Shown: positions 1 through 7,504, counted from the stretch's first letter. The stretch: 12,717 nt of DNA from Clostridia bacterium (GCA_017517815.1 JAFWYA010000022.1:1-12717); one strand, 5' to 3'. Numbers and translations: made by a program. The notes: generated by a model not told the origin, from the sequence alone.

Positions 1-179
1 CGGTTTATGTCATCTGCCAGAGCGGCCTGAGAAGCTACATTGCCAGCCGTATTCTGGAGGGCAACGGCTATGAAGCCTATAATTTCGCCGGAGGATTCCG
101 GTTCTACGACGCGGTCATGAATGATCGCGCGCTGATCGAAAAGGCTTATGCCTGCGGTATGGATACCATTGATTCATAA
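1..179 (+). CDS. Rhodanese-domain protein, C-terminal fragment (5' end outside window)
   Basis: An open frame enters from the left edge (first full codon at 3) and stops with TAA at 177-179, leaving 58 residues. The fragment starts VYVICQSGLRSY. The CQSGLR stretch matches the CxxGxR active-site loop of rhodaneses, in which the cysteine carries a persulfide. The following NGYEAYNFAGGFRFY is typical of the end of a rhodanese domain, where a Gly-Gly turn precedes the last helix. It may be a single-domain sulfurtransferase or, as often in Clostridia, the C-terminal domain of a CoA-disulfide reductase-like FAD enzyme; the missing 5' part would decide. It converges on the Crp/Fnr gene, with a hairpin between them. 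The rhodanese assignment is firm; the full architecture is unknown. Confidence 0.85.
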   Translation, partial: VYVICQSGLRSYIASRILEGNGYEAYNFAGGFRFYDAVMNDRALIEKAYACGMDTIDS

Positions 180-186
180 AAAACAG

Positions 187-224
187 AGAATGTCCGCCAT
201 GTGTTCTGCACCGGCGGACATTCT
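187..224 (-). terminator. Rho-independent terminator between convergent genes
   Basis: A perfect 12-bp stem (187-198 paired with 213-224) has a 14-nt loop. Read on the minus strand it is followed by a run of six T (the A-run at about 178-183), so it is a good terminator for the Crp/Fnr gene ending at 229. On the plus strand no T-run follows, so termination of the rhodanese gene would be weaker. Confidence 0.8.
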
Positions 225-228
225 CCCG

Positions 229-885
229 TTATTCACTCAATTCTTCCAGTTTCTTCTGATCTGTGATCTCTATCGTTCCACGCGACAGCTTCACCATGCC
301 TTCGTTCTGGAAATATCGCAGCATGCGGGTGACAACCTCGCGGGGATTGCCTATGTGATTGCCAATGATCTCATGGGTGGTCTTCAGTTCGTTCGTGCCC
401 TCGATGGCGGCTTCCTCCAGTAAGAAAGAGGCCAATCGCTTGTCGAAGCTCTTCCACATGATCTGCTCAACAAGCCACATGACGTCGGAAAATCTCGTCG
501 CCATGACTTCGTTGGTGAAGTTGGACAGCGGCGCGGATTCTTCCATAACCCGCTTGTAGGTTTCAGCAGGAATCACCCAAAGTTCAGTATCCTTTTCTGC
601 TTCAATGGTTACATCAAATTGAATGGAACGCATCATGCAGGACGCGGAAAACAGGCACAGATCGCGCTCAAACAGTCTGTAGATGGTGATTTCGCGTCCA
701 TCCTCAGACAGGATAAATGCCCGAAGCTGACCGCTGCGGACAAGGAGAAGTCCGGTGCAGTCTGCATCGCCGTTGTGAATCACATCGCCTTTTTTTACCT
801 TACGGCTGAAAACACTGCTGGAAAGGACTGTCTGCTGCTCTGCCGTCAGACGGCTCCACACAGGGAAAAATGATGAGAACTCCAT
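229..885 (-). CDS. Crp/Fnr-family transcriptional regulator
   Basis: The 218-residue protein has the usual Crp/Fnr length. Residues about 15-115 form the cyclic-nucleotide-binding-like beta barrel (KKGDVIHNGD, LLLVRSGQLRAFILSEDGRE). A long dimerisation helix follows at about 120-157, and a winged helix-turn-helix at about 168-210, with recognition helix near GNPREVVTRMLRYF. It lacks the N-terminal cysteine cluster of oxygen-sensing FNR, and the barrel does not show a clear cAMP pocket, so the effector is unknown. The start at 885 is supported by AAGGAGG seven or eight bases upstream on the minus strand. The gene converges on a rhodanese gene; this arrangement suggests a role in sulfur, redox or nitrosative response, but that is inference. 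It has its own promoter and probable operator at 917-950. Confidence 0.9.
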   Translation of the reverse strand: MEFSSFFPVWSRLTAEQQTVLSSSVFSRKVKKGDVIHNGDADCTGLLLVRSGQLRAFILSEDGREITIYRLFERDLCLFSASCMMRSIQFDVTIEAEKDTELWVIPAETYKRVMEESAPLSNFTNEVMATRFSDVMWLVEQIMWKSFDKRLASFLLEEAAIEGTNELKTTHEIIGNHIGNPREVVTRMLRYFQNEGMVKLSRGTIEITDQKKLEELSE

Positions 886-916
886 GCGAATCCTCCTTGT
901 TCAATGTATCATAGTA

Positions 917-931
917 TGTATATTATATACA
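917..931. promoter_or_regulatory. Perfect palindrome overlapping the crp -10 box (likely autoregulatory operator)
   Basis: TGTATAT-T-ATATACA is a perfect 7-1-7 inverted repeat that fully covers the -10 hexamer of the Crp/Fnr promoter. Crp/Fnr proteins bind dyads of about this size, so repression of its own gene is plausible. The half-site is not the classical TGTGA or TTGAT, so binding by this protein is inferred from position only. Confidence 0.55.
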
Positions 932-950
932 CAAACACGATAATTGGCAA
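922..950 (-). promoter_or_regulatory. Promoter of the Crp/Fnr gene
   Basis: On the minus strand TTGCCA (945-950) and TATAAT (922-927) are separated by 17 bases. This is a near-consensus sigma-A promoter, about 37 bases upstream of the start codon. The predicted transcript starts near 915. Confidence 0.75.
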
Positions 951-1069
951 TCAGAACACAGACGAATCATAAGCTTGCTATTGGCAATCCCAGAATTGCC
1001 CGGATTTTTTCTGAGCTTAAAAAACTTGAATGTGAACAGTATCCTAATGCTGTAGGCCGACGGTATTGA
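944..1069 (+). pseudogene. Possible decayed gene remnant ahead of a terminator
   Basis: An open stretch without a convincing ATG or ribosome site runs from a stop codon at 941-943 to TGA at 1067-1069. Its second half, ARIFSELKKLECEQYPNAVG, reads like real protein, and the frame then breaks off inside the stem of the terminator at 1057. A 10-bp direct repeat (ATTGGCAATC at 943-952 and 980-989) lies in the first part. It may be the tail of a deleted gene that left its terminator behind, or chance. The protein family is not recognised with confidence. Confidence 0.2.
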
Positions 1070-1092
1070 ATGCATTATACCGTCGGTTTTTT
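1057..1092 (+). terminator. Rho-independent terminator with no intact upstream gene
   Basis: CCGACGGTAT (1057-1066) pairs perfectly with ATACCGTCGG (1077-1086), and six T follow at 1087-1092. The loop contains the self-complementary AATGCATT. No intact plus-strand gene lies upstream of it in the window after the rhodanese gene. It insulates the sugar operon from upstream transcription. Confidence 0.8.
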
Positions 1093-1177
1093 CATAGGAA
1101 TTGTCACTTTCTCGTTAGTATTCACTTAATTTTTTGTTTTTGGAGCAAAAACCCTTTTACTGACCATAACACCATTT

Positions 1178-1191
1178 CGTAAGCGCTTCCG
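1178..1191. promoter_or_regulatory. LacI-family-type operator upstream of the sugar operon
   Basis: The site reads CGTAAGCGCTTCCG: a perfect AAGCGCTT core with a central CG, and outer bases that match across the dyad except at one pair. This is the form bound by LacI/CcpA-family regulators. It lies 10 bases upstream of the -35 hexamer, next to a further partial dyad (CGTTAATTTACG, 1190-1201). The natural ligand is the LacI-family protein encoded at the end of the same operon, but CcpA could also bind. The assignment is inferred from pattern and context. Confidence 0.55.
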
Positions 1192-1201
1192 TTAATTTAC
1201 G

Positions 1202-1230
1202 TTGACGAAGGCACTTGATCAAGACATAAT
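1202..1230 (+). promoter_or_regulatory. Promoter of the alpha-glucan operon
   Basis: TTGACG (1202-1207) and CATAAT (1225-1230) are spaced by 17 bases, each matching the sigma-A consensus at five of six positions. The transcript would start near 1237, giving a leader of about 45 bases before the binding-protein gene. Confidence 0.7.
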
Positions 1231-1280
1231 ATAGCCAGAAGTCACAGCATACACAAGCTGTGAAAAAGGAGGAAAAGAAT

Positions 1281-2453
1281 ATGAAAAAGCTTCTTTCCAT
1301 CGTTTTGGCGTTGGTCATGTGCTGTGCGGCTTGCACGGCGATGGCCGAAAACATCACCCTGAAGGTCTGGGAAGGCCAGGATGATCAGGAACTGCTGAAG
1401 GAATTGTGTGAGGCATATGCAGCCCTGCATCCCGAAAACACCTATACTTTCCAGTATGGTGTTGTTGGTACCGCTGATGCGAGCACCCGCTATCTGGAAG
1501 ATCCGGCGGCTGCTGCGGATGTGTTCGTTTATCCTGATGATCAGCTGATTCGTCTGGTACAGGCTGACGCGCTTTACGAGGTAACTCGTAACCACGATGC
1601 GATCGTTGCTGCCAACAGCGTTGGTTCTGTGAATGCTGCAACGTACAAGGATACGCTTTATGGCTATCCTATGACCTCTGATAATGGCTACTTCCTGTTC
1701 TACGATAAGTCCGTTCTGACTGAAGAAGATGTCAAGACTCTGGATGGCATTCTGGCTGCTGCCGAGAAGGCTGGCAAGCAGTTCAACTTCGATATCGCTA
1801 ACGGCTGGTATCTGGCTTCCTTCTTCATCGGCAATGGCTGCACCATCACGCTGGATGACAATGGCAACCAGGTATGTGACTTCAACAACGAAAAGGGTCT
1901 GGAAGCTGCCAAAGCAGTGGCTGCGCTGTGTGCGCACCCCGCTTTCCTGCCTGGCGACCAGAACATTCTGACTGGTACGATTGGCGAAAGCGTTTGTGCC
2001 GGCGTGTGTGGCACCTGGGTGGCTGATGCCATCAAGGAACGCCTGGGTGATAACTATGCTGCTGTTAAGCTGCCTACCTTCACGGTTAACGGTGAGCAGG
2101 TTCAGATGGGTTCCTTCGGCGGTTGCAAGATTCTGGGCGTGAATACTCAGAGTGCCTACCCCGTTGAAGCCATGAACCTGGCTGAATTCCTGACCAGCGA
2201 AGCGAGTCAGCTGCGTCGTTTCGAAGTTCGTGGTTATGGTCCGTCCAACATCAACGCCGCGAACAACGAAGCTATCGCTTCCGATCCTGCGCTTGCCGCT
2301 CTTGCAGCACAGAGCAACTATGCTATTACTCAGTTGATCATTGGTGATTTCTGGACGCCTGCAACTGCGTTTGGTAATGCTCTGATCGCTGAGCCTAATG
2401 CAGATCTTCAGCCTCTGCTTGATCAGTGGGTGGCTCAGACTGTCGGTCAATAA
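1281..2453 (+). CDS. malE: Extracellular maltodextrin-type solute-binding protein (ABC transporter)
   Basis: The 390-residue protein is the family 1 extracellular binding protein of a CUT1 sugar importer. The start at 1281 is chosen because AGGAGG (1267-1272) lies eight bases upstream; an in-frame GTG at 1260 would put that site inside the coding region. Residues 1-22 form a signal peptide (MKKLL, hydrophobic core, AMA before Glu23). Cysteines 14, 15 and 18 do not fit a good lipobox, so anchoring as a lipoprotein is uncertain. The mature part starts ITLKVWEGQDDQELLKELC, typical of MalE-like proteins, and has the usual hinge-region sequences such as DVFVYPDDQL and YGYPMTSDNGYFLFYDKS. It is first in the operon, ahead of malF, malG, a GH13 hydrolase and a LacI regulator, which supports maltose/maltodextrin as ligand. 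Codon use looks strongly biased, fitting high expression. Confidence 0.9.
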   Translation: MKKLLSIVLALVMCCAACTAMAENITLKVWEGQDDQELLKELCEAYAALHPENTYTFQYGVVGTADASTRYLEDPAAAADVFVYPDDQLIRLVQADALYEVTRNHDAIVAANSVGSVNAATYKDTLYGYPMTSDNGYFLFYDKSVLTEEDVKTLDGILAAAEKAGKQFNFDIANGWYLASFFIGNGCTITLDDNGNQVCDFNNEKGLEAAKAVAALCAHPAFLPGDQNILTGTIGESVCAGVCGTWVADAIKERLGDNYAAVKLPTFTVNGEQVQMGSFGGCKILGVNTQSAYPVEAMNLAEFLTSEASQLRRFEVRGYGPSNINAANNEAIASDPALAALAAQSNYAITQLIIGDFWTPATAFGNALIAEPNADLQPLLDQWVAQTVGQ

Positions 2454-2466
2454 TTCGTCTACTCCA

Positions 2467-2497
2467 GGAAAGGCTGCCAGAACATGGCAGCCTTTCC
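2467..2497 (+). promoter_or_regulatory. Strong intercistronic hairpin between malE and malF
   Basis: A perfect 13-bp stem (2467-2479 with 2485-2497) closes a 5-nt loop, 13 bases after the malE stop. It lacks a T-run, so it is more likely an mRNA-stabilising or partial attenuation element than a full terminator. Such hairpins after binding-protein genes keep binding protein in excess of the permeases. An ATG at 2484 in frame with malF lies in this hairpin and is not the likely start. Confidence 0.7.
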
Positions 2498-2519
2498 CGG
2501 CTTTCCGGAGGTACATGCT

Positions 2520-3860
2520 ATGAAACAGCTGCTGATTGGGATGCGGCAAGGAGACATCTGGGTAAAGGGCTCCTGCCTGATTATGGGGCTTGGCTGCATC
2601 AAGCGAAAGCAAATTGTCAAGGGCTTACTCTATCTGGCTGCAGAAGCTCTGTTTTTCCTCTTTTTCTTTGGCTTCGGTTGGAAATACCTGCAGCACTTTC
2701 TGACGCTGGGCGAGAATGCACAGAAACGCATCTGGAATGAGAGCCTGCAAATCTATCAGCGAGTTCCTGGAGATAACAGTATGCTGATTTTGCTTTTCAG
2801 CGTACTGACAGTTGCGGTGACTGTATTGTTTGTTTACCTGTGGCTGCTAAATCTGAAAAGTGCTGTTCATGTGTACCGCTTGGAAAAAGAAGAGAAACAT
2901 ATTCCTTCTTTTGGCGAGGATCTGCGCAGCTTGTTGGATGAAAGATTTCACGTTACACTTCTCAGCGTTCCAATGACTACGCTCTTGCTATTCACGGTGC
3001 TTCCGATCATCTTCATGATCTTAATTGCCTTTACGAATTTCGATGCCAATCACCAGCCTCCGGGAAATCTGTTCACATGGACTGGTTTGCAGAATGTAAC
3101 AGATATTTTCCTCGGCAATGCAACAAAGACACATACGTTTACCAGCATTCTTGCATGGACAATGGTATGGGCTGTCTTTGCCACGTTCACCAACTACATT
3201 TTCGGTATGCTGCTTGCAATCATCATCAATCACAAGCTGGTACGCCTGAAGAAAATGTGGCGTACATGGTTCATGATCCCGATTGCTATACCGCAGTTTG
3301 TCAGCTTACTGCTGGTTTCCCGCGCGCTGGAGCCAACAGGTGCAATCAACGTAGCACTGATGGAGCTTGGCTGGATTGAAACACCACTTCCATTCCTGAC
3401 GGATGTCACGCTATCGCGCATTGTAGTTATTGTTGTCAACATGTGGATCGGTATTCCCTATACCATGATGACATTCTCGGGTGTTCTGATGAATGTACCT
3501 GAGGAACTCTATGAAAGCGCAGCAATTGATGGTGCTGGCCCTGTACGCAAATTCGTCAATATCACGTTACCATATATGATTTTTGTCACAGCACCTGCCA
3601 CCATTACCACGTTTGTGGGCAACATCAATAATTTCAATGTCATTTACTTACTCACAGCTGGCGGCCCTGCCAGTCTTGATTATTACCAGGCTGGTAAAAC
3701 AGACCTGCTGGTCACCTGGCTGTACAAGCTGACAGTTGATCAACATGACTACGCTTTGGCGTCTACCATTGGTATTTTCATTTTCATGATTGTTTCTGTG
3801 TGTTCCCTGACCGTATACAACCGTACTGGTGCTGTAAAGAAGGAGGATATGTTCCAATGA
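2520..3860 (+). CDS. malF: ABC sugar transporter permease, MalF type
   Basis: The 446-residue integral membrane protein is a CUT1-family permease that forms the import channel with the MalG-type subunit. The start at 2520 follows GGAGG (2507-2511) with eight-base spacing. Hydrophobic segments are visible at about 36-53, 87-110, 146-172, 208-236, 251-268, 300-320, 353-380 and 412-432. The permease signature (EAA loop), which docks on the ATPase, is at about 329-351: ELYESAAIDGAGPVRKFVN. The N-terminal part up to about 140, with two membrane segments and a charged loop, is an extension common in MalF-like proteins of Clostridia. The stop overlaps the malG start (ATGA), so translation is coupled. 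No ATP-binding subunit gene is nearby; a shared MsmX-like ATPase elsewhere is the usual solution. Confidence 0.92.
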   Translation: MKQLLIGMRQGDIWVKGSCLIMGLGCIKRKQIVKGLLYLAAEALFFLFFFGFGWKYLQHFLTLGENAQKRIWNESLQIYQRVPGDNSMLILLFSVLTVAVTVLFVYLWLLNLKSAVHVYRLEKEEKHIPSFGEDLRSLLDERFHVTLLSVPMTTLLLFTVLPIIFMILIAFTNFDANHQPPGNLFTWTGLQNVTDIFLGNATKTHTFTSILAWTMVWAVFATFTNYIFGMLLAIIINHKLVRLKKMWRTWFMIPIAIPQFVSLLLVSRALEPTGAINVALMELGWIETPLPFLTDVTLSRIVVIVVNMWIGIPYTMMTFSGVLMNVPEELYESAAIDGAGPVRKFVNITLPYMIFVTAPATITTFVGNINNFNVIYLLTAGGPASLDYYQAGKTDLLVTWLYKLTVDQHDYALASTIGIFIFMIVSVCSLTVYNRTGAVKKEDMFQ

Positions 3861-4711
3861 AAAAACATGTGAACAAGCGCAATTTGCGCACCTCCATCGG
3901 ATTGCATACACTATTGACAGTTCTTTCGGTCTTGTGGATGTTGCCGGTTTTCTGGCTTCTTCTTTCTTCCTTCCGCAAGGAACCAGGCGCATATACCCCT
4001 TATCTTTGGCCGAAGGGCTTTACCTTTGATAATTACACTCGTCTGTTTACAGATACACGTTTGTTCAATTTCCCTCGCTGGTTCATGAATACATTGTTTG
4101 TAGCAATATGCTGCTGCGTGCTGACAACCATACTGACGCTGATGGTTGCATATGTGTATTCTCGTCTGCGTTTCAAAAGCCGTAAAGCCATCATGAACAT
4201 ATCTCTCATTCTGGGTATGTTCCCTGGCTTTATGAGTATGATTGCAATTTATCATTTCATGAAAGCTATTGGGCTGGATCAGACTTTGTTGGCACTGATT
4301 CTGGTCTATTCCGGTGGTGCTGCTTTGAACTATTACATTGCCAAAGGCTTCTTCGATACGATTCCTAAAGCACTGGATGAGGCTGCAACGCTTGATGGAG
4401 CATCAAAAAACACCATCTTCTGGAGGATCATTCTTCCAAACTCCAAGCCCATCGTTGTGAACACAGCAATCAATGCCTTCATTGCTCCCTGGGTCGATTT
4501 CATCTTTGTTTCTGTTATCATGAAGGATAACTACAATAACTACACTGTTGCCAAAGGTCTGTACACGATGGTGGATAAGGCAAATATCTACCATTACTAC
4601 ACTGTGTTCTGTGCCGGTTCTGTTATTGTGGCCATTCCCATCGTCCTTCTGTTCATCAGACTGCAAAAATACTATGTTGCCGGCGTTACCGGCGGCGCGA
4701 CGAAAGGATAA
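3857..4711 (+). CDS. malG: ABC sugar transporter permease, MalG type
   Basis: The 284-residue protein is the second permease of the maltodextrin importer and has the normal MalG length. The start at 3857 follows AGGAGG (3841-3846) and overlaps the malF stop by four bases. Membrane segments lie near 16-37, 78-101, 112-134, 143-160, 202-221 and 250-268. The EAA loop is at about 172-194: ALDEAATLDGASKNTIFWRI. The extended N-terminal region, with SSFRKEPGAYTPYLWPKGFTFDNY, is characteristic of MalG/CUT1 permeases. It pairs with MalF to form the transmembrane heterodimer and works with the MalE-like protein at the operon head. Confidence 0.92.
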   Translation: MKKHVNKRNLRTSIGLHTLLTVLSVLWMLPVFWLLLSSFRKEPGAYTPYLWPKGFTFDNYTRLFTDTRLFNFPRWFMNTLFVAICCCVLTTILTLMVAYVYSRLRFKSRKAIMNISLILGMFPGFMSMIAIYHFMKAIGLDQTLLALILVYSGGAALNYYIAKGFFDTIPKALDEAATLDGASKNTIFWRIILPNSKPIVVNTAINAFIAPWVDFIFVSVIMKDNYNNYTVAKGLYTMVDKANIYHYYTVFCAGSVIVAIPIVLLFIRLQKYYVAGVTGGATKG

Positions 4712-4716
4712 TCACT

Positions 4717-6444
4717 ATGCAATACGCTGCCATTGTTCATCGGCCCATGAGCGAATTCGCATTCCCTTTGGACAGGACACATTTCGTTTTTCGCCTCCGG
4801 ACAGCTAAGAATGATCTAAAAAAAGTGATCTTCTATTACGCTGACCGGGCAGACATGGCCCCGGAATTAACGTTCTTTTCACTGCCAATGCCATTGATTC
4901 GCTCAGATATGCTTTATGACTGGTATGAAGTCACATTGGAGACGCAATGGCAGCGCGTTGCTTATTATTTTCTGCTTGATGATGGCAATTCTCAATGCTG
5001 TTTTGCCGGAGAATGCTTTGAAAAAGCAGAAGCCATTATTGAGCGTAGTGAGTATTTTCAGTATCCTTTTAACCATAAGTCAGATCTTGCACAGATACCA
5101 GATTGGGCAAGAGCTGCCATTGTCTATAACATTTTTCCTGACAGTTTTGCTGATGGAAGGCGCAGCATTTCTTGCAATGGGAAAAGCGAAACTTATGGGA
5201 ATTATCCTTCTGTATCAAACTATGGCGGCACGATCAATGGAATTAGAGAAAACCTCGATTACATCAAAGGCATGGGGTTCAATTGCTTATACCTTAATCC
5301 GATTTTCACAGCCGGTGCCTATCATAAGTATGATACACTTGACTACAAACATATTGATCCTTGTTTCGGAACAGATACTGATTTCAAAGAAATGGTGCAA
5401 GAGGCACATTGTTTAGGAATTCGTGTGATAGTGGATGGCGTCTTCAATCATTTGAGCTGGCACCATTTTTCTTTCCAGGATGTTCTCAAAAAAGGAAAAT
5501 CATCGCCATACTATGACTGGTTCTATGATCTTCCTGATCCGTTGGTATTGCCACATGACAGTGAAGTACCGCAATACACTTGTTTCGCATATGTAGCCAA
5601 TATGCCTAAGACAGATACTGCTTGTCCTGCCCTACAGGCATATTTCTGTGAAGTAGGCCAATACTGGCTGCGGGAGTTTGATGTAGATGGCTGGCGGCTG
5701 GATGTGGCAAACGAAGTTGATGATAGTTTCTTGCGAGCATTCCGAAAAGCGGTAAAAGAAATCAAGCCTGACGCCATGATTATCGGTGAAGTCTGGGAAA
5801 ACTCGGAGCATTACATGACTGGTGACATGGTAGATGGGGCCATGAACTACGATTTCCGTCGTTTTGCCACACAGTATTTTGCTGAAAACATCCTGACGGC
5901 AGCCGAATTTGATCTCAGGCTTAGCAGCTTGCTGATGCGATATAAGAAGCAAATGCTGCCCGGACAGCTGAACTTGCTGGATGGGCACGATACACCTCGT
6001 TTTTTGTCGCTTTGCCAGGGTGATATTACAAAAATGGAGCTGGCCATCCTTTTCCAGATGACCTTCGTTGGCATGCCATGTGTCTTCTATGGAAATGAAA
6101 AGGGAATGATGGGTATAAAGGAAGCAGAATACCGTATGCCCATGCCCTGGGAGACCGTTTCGCCGCTGACTGACATCTATCAGCAAATGATTGGTCTGCG
6201 TAAGGCGAATATGCCTTTGACACATGGTGATTTTGAAACAATAAAGGCAGAAGGTATGCTGCTTCACTACGCTCGTACTTGGAAGAACGAACGCATTGAT
6301 ATCGCCATGAACCCTGGTCAAACCTCTATAAAATATGATATCAGCGGGGAATGTCTATTGAAAAAAAGAGCTTCCTGTGGTTTACTGATGCCAGGTGGAT
6401 ATGTGATTACAAGGAGCGTTATCAATGGCGACCACGATTTATGA
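4717..6444 (+). CDS. GH13 alpha-glucan hydrolase, neopullulanase/cyclomaltodextrinase-like
   Basis: The 575-residue protein lacks a signal peptide, so it should act in the cytoplasm on imported maltodextrins or cyclodextrins. An N-terminal beta-rich module (about 1-120) resembles the CBM34-type domain of neopullulanases, and WARAAIVYNIFPDSFADG (130-147) opens the catalytic barrel as in that group. All four GH13 motifs are intact: DGVFNH (240-245); GWRLDVANE with nucleophile Asp329; IGEVWEN with acid/base Glu358; and LDGHD with Asp425 as the third carboxylate. A C-terminal domain follows to 575. The start, six bases after malG, is preceded by GAAAGG. The end overlaps the LacI gene by 20 bases. 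Maltogenic amylase, neopullulanase and cyclomaltodextrinase cannot be told apart by motif alone. Confidence 0.9.
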   Translation: MQYAAIVHRPMSEFAFPLDRTHFVFRLRTAKNDLKKVIFYYADRADMAPELTFFSLPMPLIRSDMLYDWYEVTLETQWQRVAYYFLLDDGNSQCCFAGECFEKAEAIIERSEYFQYPFNHKSDLAQIPDWARAAIVYNIFPDSFADGRRSISCNGKSETYGNYPSVSNYGGTINGIRENLDYIKGMGFNCLYLNPIFTAGAYHKYDTLDYKHIDPCFGTDTDFKEMVQEAHCLGIRVIVDGVFNHLSWHHFSFQDVLKKGKSSPYYDWFYDLPDPLVLPHDSEVPQYTCFAYVANMPKTDTACPALQAYFCEVGQYWLREFDVDGWRLDVANEVDDSFLRAFRKAVKEIKPDAMIIGEVWENSEHYMTGDMVDGAMNYDFRRFATQYFAENILTAAEFDLRLSSLLMRYKKQMLPGQLNLLDGHDTPRFLSLCQGDITKMELAILFQMTFVGMPCVFYGNEKGMMGIKEAEYRMPMPWETVSPLTDIYQQMIGLRKANMPLTHGDFETIKAEGMLLHYARTWKNERIDIAMNPGQTSIKYDISGECLLKKRASCGLLMPGGYVITRSVINGDHDL

Positions 6445-7423
6445 TTTGGCTGAAGCAGCAGGTGTATCTATTGCGACGGTATCGCGCGCACTGAATAATC
6501 ACTATGCCGTTTCAGAAGCAACCAAGAAACGCATACAGGCGTTAGCAGAAGAGATGGATTTCCATCCAAATGCCAGAGCGCGCAGCTTTGCAAAACGAAG
6601 ATCCGGAATTGTTCTGTTCGTAACCGATCTATACAGGAATGTTGCATTTGAGAACCCGCACATGTTTGAAATCATCACGGGGATATCCCAATACTTAGAT
6701 TCCAAGAACTACTCCCTGTTGATCAAGCATATATCTGCAAAAGACGCACCGGCAGGCATAAAAGATCTTATGAACAAGGAACAGGCAGATGCTGTGATTA
6801 TTCATGCAGCAATCCTAAGCCGCGCTTTGGCCGGGGTGATCAGTCACATGGCGCTGCCACACCTGATCATCGGCAAGCCTGATTTCCCAACATCCATATG
6901 TTGGATTGATGTCGATCACGAGCAAGCCGGACAAAAGGCAGCAACATATCTACTGGATAAGGGATATCGTCGGATGGTTTTCCTGATGGGAAATGAAGAG
7001 ACTGACAAGATTTCTCTGGCCCGCAGAAACGGTATGCTGAGCATGTTTGAGGAAGAAGAACTGTCATTCACCACATTGTATGGGGATAGCAGTTATGAGT
7101 CTGGGATTGATTTGGCGGAAAAAGCGATATCGCAGAATCCGCTACCCGATATCATCCTGTGTACAAACAACTACATTGCAATGGCATGTTTACAGGTGGC
7201 CCGACACAAAGGTCTGGATATTCCTGATACAATCGCAATCATGACGTTTGATAATTACCCCTTTTCCATGCTTGTTCAGCCGCAGTTAACCGCCGTTGAG
7301 GCAGACATGTATGACATGGGGCAGGAAGCGGCTCGTTTCATTCTCCGCAAAGTCAAAGTGCCGGAACTGCAAACACAAAGCTACTGCACGATTCCGCGAA
7401 TTGTCGAGCGAGAATCGACATGA
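6425..7423 (+). CDS. LacI-family transcriptional regulator, probable maltodextrin operon repressor
   Basis: The 332-residue protein has standard LacI-family length. The N-terminal helix-turn-helix (about 4-25, TIYDLAEAAGVSIATVSRAL) is followed by the hinge region (FHPNARARSFAKRRS). The periplasmic-binding-protein-like sensor domain runs from about 60 to the end, which reads PRIVEREST as in many LacI proteins, so the 3' end is intact. The start at 6425 follows AAGGAG (6411-6416) with eight-base spacing, inside the end of the GH13 gene. Being last in the operon it would be made with its targets, and probably acts on the dyad at 1178-1191, with a maltodextrin as effector. A MalR-like role is inferred from context. 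It is the last host gene before the mobile element. Confidence 0.9.
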   Translation: MATTIYDLAEAAGVSIATVSRALNNHYAVSEATKKRIQALAEEMDFHPNARARSFAKRRSGIVLFVTDLYRNVAFENPHMFEIITGISQYLDSKNYSLLIKHISAKDAPAGIKDLMNKEQADAVIIHAAILSRALAGVISHMALPHLIIGKPDFPTSICWIDVDHEQAGQKAATYLLDKGYRRMVFLMGNEETDKISLARRNGMLSMFEEEELSFTTLYGDSSYESGIDLAEKAISQNPLPDIILCTNNYIAMACLQVARHKGLDIPDTIAIMTFDNYPFSMLVQPQLTAVEADMYDMGQEAARFILRKVKVPELQTQSYCTIPRIVEREST

Positions 7424-7440
7424 ATGGGTTGCACATTCAT
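7420..7440 (+). terminator. Weak hairpin at the end of the sugar operon
   Basis: ATGAATG (7420-7426) pairs with CATTCAT (7434-7440) around a 7-nt loop that starts at the LacI stop, and is followed by ATTGTTTG rather than a clean T-run. It is the only candidate terminator before the mobile element. The true operon terminator may have been separated by the insertion. Confidence 0.25.
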
Positions 7441-7475
7441 ATTGTTTGTAGGATCGGAGCTTTGCGCTGGGTCAT

Positions 7476-7504
7476 CCAATAGGGACGCGCAGCATCCCTG
7501 TTGG
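7476..7504. repeat. Inverted repeat abutting the oriT
   Basis: CCAATAGGGA (7476-7485) pairs with TCCCTGTTGG (7495-7504) as ten base pairs including one T-G wobble, around a 9-nt loop. It ends where the oriT begins. It may be an accessory relaxase or host-factor site, a transfer-termination structure, or part of the element's end. Confidence 0.6.

Noticed and set aside
2484..2520. Upstream ATG for malF giving 12 extra residues
   Set aside because: It lies inside the 13-bp hairpin without a ribosome site, whereas the ATG at 2520 has GGAGG at eight bases.
1242..2612. A 456-codon open frame on the minus strand opposite malE
   Set aside because: It lies wholly antisense to a well-supported secreted binding protein with signal peptide and ribosome site. 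It has no ribosome site of its own and no recognisable domain. Long antisense frames are common opposite genes with strongly biased codons.
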